Origin: Rohdeia sp044358925
Lineage (GTDB): Bacteria; Planctomycetota; UBA1135; GCA-002686595
Assembly: GCA_044358925.1 (NCBI GenBank)
Contig: JBIKNC010000197.1
Span: 1 to 8,316 of the forward strand
DNA: 8,316 bases
Reading direction: 5' to 3'
The position numbers were made by a program, and so were the translations under genes. Below the pieces are notes generated by a model. That model worked only from the letters and a program-made list of their open reading frames with translations, was not told the DNA's origin and did no database searches. This document shows, piece after piece, positions 1-5,743 of this stretch; position 1 is the stretch's first letter, and every line of letters starts with the position of its first letter.

Positions 1-1215
1 CGCGAGCACACGGCCCGGCTCGAGTGTGAGGTCGAGGCCGGTGAGCACCGGCACGTCGGGCCGCGACGGGTAGACGAACTCGATTCCGCGCATGGCGAAG
101 TCGCCGCGCCAGCCGGCGATGCGCACGCTTCCGCTCTTGGGCAACTGCGGTTCGCGCGCCGCGATCTCCTCCAGGCGCTCGGTCGATCCGCGCGCGTGGC
201 TGATCTCGTTCCACAGCGACGCCAACTCGGTGAGTGCTCCCGCCACGAACGCACTGAGCATCGCGAACGCGACCAGTGAGCCCGGCGACAGTTCGCCCGC
301 GCGCATCCAGCGCGCACCGAACCAGATCACGACGCCCATCGCGACGTAGACACCGAGCATCGCGCCGCCCGTCAGCGCGGCCGCCCAGCGGTTGCGCACG
401 AACGCCGCGCGCGCGACCGCGTCGATCGCGTCGCCGTAGACGCGCTGTGCGAGCGGCGCGGCTCCGAACAGCCGCAGCGTCGGAATGTTCGCGAGGCGCT
501 GTTCCGCGATCGCGTTCGAGCGCGCGAGTTCGTCCTGCACCGTCTTCGACAACTTGCCGAGGCGCGTGCCGAGCACGAGCGCGACGAGGCACACGGGCGG
601 CAGTCCGGCGAGCATGATCCCGGTCAGCCCCGCCGACTGCACGAACAGGAGCGAGATGCCGGCGATCGCGACCACGGTCGCACGCAGTCCGCCGACGAGG
701 CCTTCGGTCAGGACGCCTTGCACCTTCGTGCAATCGGCGGCGAGGCGGCTCGTCAGCTCGCCCGTGCCTTCGCGATCGAGGTACGCGAAGTCCTGGCGCA
801 GCACGGCCGCGAACAAGCGCGCGCGCAAGCGGCGCACGATGCGCTCGCCCGCGTTCGCGAGCAGGAAGTAGCGCAGCGCGAGGCACGTGCTGCTGACGAC
901 GAACAGCACGAGCAGCACGAGGCCGAGCCGATCGAGATCGACCGTGCCGTCCGCGCCCGCGACGAGCGGACGCAGCACCACGCCGAGCCCGCTCGCGTCG
1001 AGGCCGGCACTCGTGGCGCCGTCGACCAGCAGGCCGACCGCCGACGGGAAGGCCAGGGTCGCGCTCGAGCCGACGGCGGCGAGCACGAGGCCCGCGCCGA
1101 GCGGCTTCGCCTCCGGCCGCACGAGGCCCAACCACGCGCGCCACGGCACCGGACCGCTGGCTGCCTCGGGGGCGCCCGAACGAGTTTCCGGTGGGTGGGC
1201 GTGAGCGGCTGACAT
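1..1215 (-). CDS. ABC exporter half-transporter (ABCB/MsbA type), 3' end cut by window edge
   Basis: This is the N-terminal 405 residues of an ATP-driven membrane exporter whose transmembrane domain and ATPase are fused; the substrate is unknown. The start ATG is at 1215-1213, and the frame stays open to the left edge. After a Pro/Ala-rich cytoplasmic start (1-30), type-1 exporter helices lie at about 38-63, 96-120, 175-192, 197-215, 282-300 and 310-330. The characteristic intracellular loop is seen in ERIVRRLRARLF (124-135) followed by REGTGELTSRLAADCTKVQG (148-167). The nucleotide-binding domain begins near 373, with the A-loop region EFVYPSRPDVPVL at 379-391. The window ends just before Walker A would appear, so ATPase motifs cannot be checked. 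It resembles bacterial ABCB10/MsbA/BmrA-like proteins, which handle lipids, peptides or drugs. It is divergent from the protease gene with only 30 bases between starts. No Shine-Dalgarno sequence is visible. The family call is firm; the substrate is not predictable. Confidence 0.93.
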   Translation of the reverse strand, partial: MSAAHAHPPETRSGAPEAASGPVPWRAWLGLVRPEAKPLGAGLVLAAVGSSATLAFPSAVGLLVDGATSAGLDASGLGVVLRPLVAGADGTVDLDRLGLVLLVLFVVSSTCLALRYFLLANAGERIVRRLRARLFAAVLRQDFAYLDREGTGELTSRLAADCTKVQGVLTEGLVGGLRATVVAIAGISLLFVQSAGLTGIMLAGLPPVCLVALVLGTRLGKLSKTVQDELARSNAIAEQRLANIPTLRLFGAAPLAQRVYGDAIDAVARAAFVRNRWAAALTGGAMLGVYVAMGVVIWFGARWMRAGELSPGSLVAFAMLSAFVAGALTELASLWNEISHARGSTERLEEIAAREPQLPKSGSVRIAGWRGDFAMRGIEFVYPSRPDVPVLTGLDLTLEPGRVLA

Positions 1216-1245
1216 CGGGGAACCGGCGCGCGGGCGAGCGAGTCT

Positions 1246-3429
1246 ATGGCGCGCGCGGCGTGCGTCCGCCCCCAGTTCCCGATGCTCGCGCTCTGCTCCT
1301 TCGTCGCCGCGTGTCTTGCGGCCCCGTCCTTCCAGAGCGACGACCTCGCGTCGCCCGCGCACTCGACGGCGGCGCACGCCTTCGCAGACGAGCGGGGCGC
1401 TGCCTCGCGGGACGAGGCGCGCGACGAGCGTGAACGCGTCGTGTGCGGCCGCGCGCCGTTCGTCTTCGACCAGGTCGTGGTCGAACTCGGCGCGTCCGTC
1501 GAATTGGAACTCGCGCGCCTGCTCCTGGAGCGCCCCCACCTCGCGGTCGAACGCTCGCTCTTCCCGCGCGCCGGTGTGTTCCTCGTGCGCATCGTCGACG
1601 GCCGACGTGTGCCGGCGGTGCTCGAGGAGCTGCGTGCGCTGCCGTTCGTGAAGAGCGCGGGGCCCGACGCGTTCACGAGCGTGCGCGCCGGTGCGTCACT
1701 GCCGGCGGCGCCGCCCGCTGCCGGCGGCCCGCCGAACGACCAGCTCTTCGGCGTGCAGTGGAGCCTCGCGAACACCGGTCAGTCCGGCGGCCTGCCGGGT
1801 GCGGACATCGGCGCGCTCGCGGCGTGGCAGCGCGGCACCGGCACGAAGGACTTCGCCATCGCGGTGCTCGACGGCGGCGCCGCGATCAACCACCCCGACC
1901 TCGCGCCCAACCGCTGGGTGAACACGTCCGAACTGTTCGGTGCGGTCGGCATCGACGACGACGGCAACGGTTACGTCGACGATCGCTTCGGTTGGGACGC
2001 CATCGGCGGCGACGGCCTGTTGCCCGCCGACACACACGGCAGCCACGTGAGCGGCATCCTCGGCGCCCGCGGCGACAACGTTCTCGGTGTGAGCGGCGTC
2101 AACCAGGTCGCGAGTGTCGTCCACGTCGCGGCCACCGGCAGCACGTCGACGGCGCTGGCCGGCTATGCGTACGTCACGCAGTTGCGCGAGGACTTCCTCG
2201 CGAGCGGCGGCACGCTCGGCGCGAACGTCGTCGTCACGAACACGAGCTTCGGCATCGACGCGGCCGACTGTGACGCGCCTTCGTTCCAGGTCTGGAACAG
2301 CGTGTTCGACGCCATGGGCGAGCTCGGCATCCTGTCGGTCGTCGCGACGACGAACGCGGATGTCGACGTCGATCTGGTCGGCGACGTGCCGAGTTCCTGC
2401 ACGAGCCCGTGGTTGATCGCCGTCTGCGCGACCGATCGCCACGACGCGCGTGTGCCGTCCGGCTTCGGCATGCAGTCGATCGACCTCGGTGCGCCGGGCA
2501 GCGAGGTGCGCTCGTGCAACGGCACGAACGGTTGGATCGAACTCTCGGGCACGTCGATGGCGGCGCCGCACGTGTGTGGTGCCGTCGCGTGGTTGCACGG
2601 CGTGGCCTCGCAGGAGTTCAAGGACGCGTTCGTCGCCGCACCGGCGACGACGGCACTCGCCTTGCGCGGTGAGATGCTCGACGCGGTGCACGTGCTTCCG
2701 ACACTCGTCGGACGCACGGCGAGCGGCGGCCGCCTCGATCTCGCCGCGGCCGGCGACGCGCTCGCCGTGTTCGATCCGCCCGATCCGAGTGCGCCGATCG
2801 GCGTCGTGAGCCTCGCGCCCAAAGTACTCGCGGCCGTGCGTGTGGACGCGCCGACGCAGGTGCTCCTGTCGGGCCACGGCCTCCTCGGTGTGCAGCGCGT
2901 CGAACTCGACGGCCGGAACCTGACGGCCTTCCCTCCGCAGTACACGGTCGTCTCCGACAGCCAGTTGCGCGTGGGCGTCGACAACGGCCTCGCGCTCGGC
3001 GAACACACGATCGAACTCTTCCACGGGAGCGGCAGCGTCGTCCAGAAGTTCACCGTCGCGCCGAACTCCGCGCTGCGCCTCGATCTCATCGCCTCCGACC
3101 CCAGCTTCGTCGTTCAGGCCTTCGGTGCGCACGTGGACGTGGGCGCGCCGCTCGACCACTTCATCTTCCTCGTCGTCTCCTTCTCGCCCGCTCCGTCCGT
3201 GCTGCCGGGCCTCGTGGCCCTCGACCTCGGCAACAACTTCTTCGACGTCCACGTGGTGTGGTCCGGGCTCGTCGACCCCGCGACCGGCGCACACCACTTC
3301 GCGTCCGGCAAACTCGGCCAGTTCACGCTCGGCACGAAGATCTGGTTCCAAGCCGCGAGCTACAGCCTGTTCGCGCCCGCGTTCCCGTTGTTCGTGAGCA
3401 ACCGGCAGACGGGTACGCTCCTCTTCTGA
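1246..3429 (+). CDS. Secreted subtilisin-like serine protease (S8) with IPT/TIG-like and unassigned C-terminal domains
   Basis: This 727-residue extracellular or cell-surface endopeptidase starts with a signal peptide: Arg at 3 and 8, hydrophobic core about 13-25, likely cleavage after ACLA or AA. An inhibitory propeptide-like region lies at about 45-155. The catalytic domain begins near 164 (NDQLFGVQWSLANTGQ). The active site is complete: Asp209 in VLDGG, His264 in THGSHVSG, oxyanion Asn370 in VATTN, and Ser437 in SGTSMAAPH. The usual AAGN around the oxyanion Asn is ATTN here. Residues about 520-605 read as an IPT/TIG-like immunoglobulin fold, with a final strand like GEHTIELFHGSG. Residues 606-727 are beta-rich, end in LFVSNRQTGTLLF, and match no family I can name. 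ATG 1246 is preferred over ATG 1282 because only the longer form has a basic n-region. VAAC (about 18-21) fits a lipobox loosely, so lipid anchoring is possible. A likely role is protein degradation outside the cytoplasm. Confidence 0.93.
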   Translation: MARAACVRPQFPMLALCSFVAACLAAPSFQSDDLASPAHSTAAHAFADERGAASRDEARDERERVVCGRAPFVFDQVVVELGASVELELARLLLERPHLAVERSLFPRAGVFLVRIVDGRRVPAVLEELRALPFVKSAGPDAFTSVRAGASLPAAPPAAGGPPNDQLFGVQWSLANTGQSGGLPGADIGALAAWQRGTGTKDFAIAVLDGGAAINHPDLAPNRWVNTSELFGAVGIDDDGNGYVDDRFGWDAIGGDGLLPADTHGSHVSGILGARGDNVLGVSGVNQVASVVHVAATGSTSTALAGYAYVTQLREDFLASGGTLGANVVVTNTSFGIDAADCDAPSFQVWNSVFDAMGELGILSVVATTNADVDVDLVGDVPSSCTSPWLIAVCATDRHDARVPSGFGMQSIDLGAPGSEVRSCNGTNGWIELSGTSMAAPHVCGAVAWLHGVASQEFKDAFVAAPATTALALRGEMLDAVHVLPTLVGRTASGGRLDLAAAGDALAVFDPPDPSAPIGVVSLAPKVLAAVRVDAPTQVLLSGHGLLGVQRVELDGRNLTAFPPQYTVVSDSQLRVGVDNGLALGEHTIELFHGSGSVVQKFTVAPNSALRLDLIASDPSFVVQAFGAHVDVGAPLDHFIFLVVSFSPAPSVLPGLVALDLGNNFFDVHVVWSGLVDPATGAHHFASGKLGQFTLGTKIWFQAASYSLFAPAFPLFVSNRQTGTLLF

Positions 3430-3458
3430 GCGCTGCCGCAACGACGGCGACGCGCCCC

Positions 3459-4166
3459 ATGTCGCGCCCGATCGCCATCGTCCTGTGCGGCCGCACCGAG
3501 CCGTCCGTCCGCGTGCGCTTCGGCGACTTCGACGCGTGGTTCGCGCGCGACCTCGGCGGACCCACGGAAGTCCTCGATGCGACCGACGGCACGCCGCTCG
3601 GCGATCCGTCGCGCTTCGCGGGCGTCGTGCTGAGCGGCTCACCCGCGATGGTGACCGACCGTCTGCCGTGGAGCGTCGCACTCGAGGACTGGTGCCGCCG
3701 CGCCGACGGGCACGTGCCGCTGCTCGGTGTCTGTTACGGCCACCAACTGCTCGGCGCCGCGTTCGGCGGCACGGTGGCCGACAACTCACGCGGCGTCGAG
3801 GTCGGGACGGTCGCGGTGCACGCGACTCCCGCGGCCGCGAACGACCCTCTGTTCGCCGGACTGCCCGACCCGCTGCTGGTGCAGGAGAGCCACACGCAGT
3901 CCGTGGTGCGCGCGCCCAAGGGCGCGGTCGTGTTGCTCGCGAACGAACACGATCCGCACCAGGCGCTGCGCCACTCACCCACGACGTGGGGCGTGCAGTT
4001 CCACCCCGAGTTCGACGAACACGTGCAGCGCGGTTACCTCGAGACGCGCGGCGAACGCGCGGGCCGCAGCCGCGAGGAACACGAGCGGCTCGTGAACGGG
4101 CTGCGGCCGACACCCGCGAGCCGCGAATTGCTCAGTCGTTTCGCGCGTCTGTGCCGCTCGCGCTGA
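3459..4166 (+). CDS. Stand-alone class I glutamine amidotransferase (GMP-synthase-like, YfeJ type)
   Basis: This 235-residue cytoplasmic enzyme of the class I (triad) glutamine amidotransferase family hydrolyses glutamine to supply ammonia. The nucleophile is Cys92 in LLGVCYGHQLLG, and the partners are His182 and Glu184 in VQFHPEF. An oxyanion-strand segment VVLSGSPAMV lies near 55-64. There is no attached synthetase domain, so it resembles YfeJ-like proteins rather than full GMP synthase, CarA or TrpG. Its acceptor substrate is unknown. ATG 3459 is chosen because the protein begins directly with the first strand (MSRPIAIVLCG). A longer open frame to 3258 would overlap the protease and look non-coding. 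It lies 29 bases after the protease stop on the same strand, so co-transcription is possible, but no functional link is apparent. There is no Shine-Dalgarno sequence. Its 3' end overlaps the convergent MATE gene by 35 bases. The Cys-His-Glu triad makes the family call secure. Confidence 0.92.
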   Translation: MSRPIAIVLCGRTEPSVRVRFGDFDAWFARDLGGPTEVLDATDGTPLGDPSRFAGVVLSGSPAMVTDRLPWSVALEDWCRRADGHVPLLGVCYGHQLLGAAFGGTVADNSRGVEVGTVAVHATPAAANDPLFAGLPDPLLVQESHTQSVVRAPKGAVVLLANEHDPHQALRHSPTTWGVQFHPEFDEHVQRGYLETRGERAGRSREEHERLVNGLRPTPASRELLSRFARLCRSR

Positions 4167-5529
4167 CGCGGCGCCGCAGCAGTCCCTGCGTTCCGAGCGC
4201 GCCGATCCGGGCCAGGAGTCCGAACGTCGCGACGAAGCCGAGCAGCGCCGAGAGCGTCGAGGCGGCGAACCAACCGCTCATGCGCGCGAAGCCGAAGTGC
4301 TCGGCGGCCACGCCGCCCAGCAGGAAGAGCGGCACGACCAGCACGAATGTGCGCACGAGTGCGAGACCGAGGCCGAGGCGCGAGCGATCGAACACGTCGA
4401 AGAGCGGCCGCACGAGGATCGTGCCGCCGGCGAAGACCACGACCAGCGGCAGCCAGCGGAAGCCCTCCGCCGCGAACGCGATGCTGCGCTCGTCCTCGAC
4501 GAACTGGCGCGCGAGCCACGTCGGCGCCGCGAACACGAGCGGCGCCACGATCACGGCGGCATAGAGCGCCAGTGCGCCGAGCCCTTTCTGCAACTCGCCC
4601 AGCAATCGTTCGCGCGGCACACCCGCGCCGCGCCACCGCGCCGCGAGCGGCAGCACCGCGACACCGATCGCGATGGCCGGCATCAGGAAGAAACGTCCGA
4701 CGCCGTCGAACGCCGACCACGCCGCGAGCGCCGACTCCGCGTCCGGTGCACGCTTCAGGATCTCGTTCACGACGAACGACTCGACCGACATGAGTGCGTA
4801 CACGAGGCTCGACGGCACCGCGATCGTGAGCACGGCGCGCAGCGCGTCGTCGTAGCTCCCCGGCCGATCCTGCCCCGGCCTCGCGAGTCGTTGCGCTTCG
4901 TGTTCGTTCGCGCGCTTCCACGCGTACAACGTTCCGGCGATGCGACCGAGCACCGTCGAGAACGCGATGCCGAAGATGCCCCAACCGAACGCGAACACGA
5001 ACAGTGTGTTGAGCGCCACGTTGAGCAGCGACGACAACAGCCCCGCCTTCATCGTCGTGACGGTGTCGTGGTGCGCTTTCACGAGCGAGTCCGGCACGAT
5101 CGACCAGAACATCGTGAAGGCCGAGCCGCCGATCACCACCGCCGCGTAGATCTGGAACTGCCGGACGACGTCGGGCTCGCTCGCCGGCGCGAACAGCGTC
5201 GGCCGGAACCAGATCACGAGTGCCAGTGCGAAGAACAACGCACCCAGCACGATCGTGATGACGCGCCCCGCCGCGCGCAGTTGGCGCACTCGCTCGCTCT
5301 CCCCCGCTCCGATCGCCTGCGAGAAGTGGCGCGTGAGTCCGTTCGACGCGCCGACCCAGCACGCGATCATCAGGAAGTCGATCGGCGTCGAGAGCCCGAT
5401 CGCCGCCTGCGACGCGTCCGCGAGCCCCTCGAGCCCCGCCGCGTACAGCCGGTCGACCAGCCCGAACGCCGCGCGCATGACGAACGACAGGACGAGCGGC
5501 GCCGCGAGCCGCAAGAGTCCGGGGCCCAT
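4132..5529 (-). CDS. MATE-family multidrug/metabolite efflux protein
   Basis: This 465-residue integral membrane protein belongs to the MATE family, whose members expel organic cations, drugs or metabolites in exchange for H+ or Na+. Two similar halves are visible. The first starts with LLRLAAPLVLSF (5-16), continues through PIDFLMIACWVGASNGLTR (49-67) and ends near 200. The second begins near 228 with LRAVLTIAVPSSLVYALMSV (230-249). About twelve hydrophobic segments can be counted, with a charged linker at about 205-228. The length is normal for the family. ATG 5529 is chosen because helix 1 follows at once. GTG 5544 (5 residues longer) is a fair alternative, while ATG 5622 and ATG 5745 add basic, non-conserved-looking sequence. 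No Shine-Dalgarno sequence precedes the chosen start. The gene is divergent from the cysA-like gene across 214 bases that contain dyad symmetries, so shared regulation is possible. The substrate cannot be inferred. Confidence 0.9.
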   Translation of the reverse strand: MGPGLLRLAAPLVLSFVMRAAFGLVDRLYAAGLEGLADASQAAIGLSTPIDFLMIACWVGASNGLTRHFSQAIGAGESERVRQLRAAGRVITIVLGALFFALALVIWFRPTLFAPASEPDVVRQFQIYAAVVIGGSAFTMFWSIVPDSLVKAHHDTVTTMKAGLLSSLLNVALNTLFVFAFGWGIFGIAFSTVLGRIAGTLYAWKRANEHEAQRLARPGQDRPGSYDDALRAVLTIAVPSSLVYALMSVESFVVNEILKRAPDAESALAAWSAFDGVGRFFLMPAIAIGVAVLPLAARWRGAGVPRERLLGELQKGLGALALYAAVIVAPLVFAAPTWLARQFVEDERSIAFAAEGFRWLPLVVVFAGGTILVRPLFDVFDRSRLGLGLALVRTFVLVVPLFLLGGVAAEHFGFARMSGWFAASTLSALLGFVATFGLLARIGALGTQGLLRRRVSASGTDARND

Positions 5530-5595
5530 GTCGGCGGCGTTCACGCGCGAGGAGTTGTAGCGGCGCCGCGCACGTCTCTCCACGTCCGAATGGCC

Positions 5596-5603
5596 GGAGG
5601 TGA
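5596..5603 (+). promoter_or_regulatory. Strong Shine-Dalgarno-like sequence before a 4-codon mini-ORF
   Basis: GGAGGTGA is an eight-base match to the complement of the 16S rRNA 3' tail, in a window where the annotated starts lack such a match. Six bases downstream, ATG at 5610 opens a four-codon frame (Met-Ser-Pro-Thr, TGA at 5622-5624). That stop overlaps an ATG at 5621 which is in frame with the cysA-like gene. This could be a leader peptide or a coincidence, and no function is shown. The match overlaps the left arm of the dyad at 5599-5617. Confidence 0.35.
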
Positions 5604-5617
5604 CAACGAATGTCACC
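5599..5617. promoter_or_regulatory. 19-base dyad, candidate operator between MATE and cysA-like genes
   Basis: A perfect inverted repeat, GGTGACA-acgaa-TGTCACC, has seven-base arms and a five-base spacer. It lies in the divergent gap, 127 bases before the chosen cysA-like ATG and 70 bases before the MATE ATG. The size and symmetry fit a dimeric repressor or activator site that could act on either gene. In RNA it would instead form a short hairpin masking part of the Shine-Dalgarno-like sequence. A second, mutually exclusive pairing, ATGTC-acc-GACAT, covers 5610-5622. I cannot assign a regulator family. Confidence 0.45.
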
Positions 5618-5682
5618 GACATGAGCCCAAGCCCGCGACCGCCCGCCGCCGATCGACAGGTCACGCTGGCTCGGCTGGGGAG

Positions 5683-5700
5683 CGTCCGTCGCGACGGACG
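5683..5700. repeat. 18-base perfect palindrome in the divergent intergenic gap
   Basis: CGTCCGTCGCGACGGACG is its own reverse complement over all 18 bases, and the symmetry ends on both sides (G at 5682, G at 5701). It lies 43 bases before the cysA-like ATG. It could be a protein-binding site, or an RNA hairpin with a seven-base stem and a CGCG loop in the cysA-like leader. GC-rich DNA produces short palindromes easily, but 18 uninterrupted bases is long. It is followed by a small CCGTCGA tandem repeat at 5708-5721. No T-run follows, so it is not a classical terminator. Confidence 0.4.
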
Positions 5701-5743
5701 GTCGCCGCCGTCGACCGTCGACGACCGCGCCCCACCCACAGAC

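Noticed and set aside
1297..1308. Lipobox (VAAC) making the protease a lipoprotein
   Set aside because: The motif fits only loosely, and an ordinary signal peptidase I site follows at once; kept as a possibility in the gene entry but not called.
753..1775. A 340-residue minus-strand open frame starting inside the protease gene and running into the exporter
   Set aside because: The exporter is encoded in another frame from ATG 1215, where canonical exporter helices and loops appear; this frame has no motif.
3258..3458. A 67-residue upstream extension of the amidotransferase frame
   Set aside because: It lies mostly within the protease coding region, and the enzyme fold begins directly at the ATG at 3459.
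1696..4113. An 805-residue open frame antisense to the protease and the amidotransferase
   Set aside because: It is an Arg-rich shadow frame; the sense strand encodes intact S8 and class I amidotransferase active sites.
5599..5617. CRP/FNR-type binding site
   Set aside because: The half-sites GTGA and TCAC are nine bases apart instead of six, so the consensus is not met.
5600..5743. A 48-residue N-terminal extension of the cysA-like protein from GTG 5600
   Set aside because: The ABC fold starts at residue 2 of the shorter form, the extension is Pro/Arg-rich, and its codons end in A or T more often than those of the gene.
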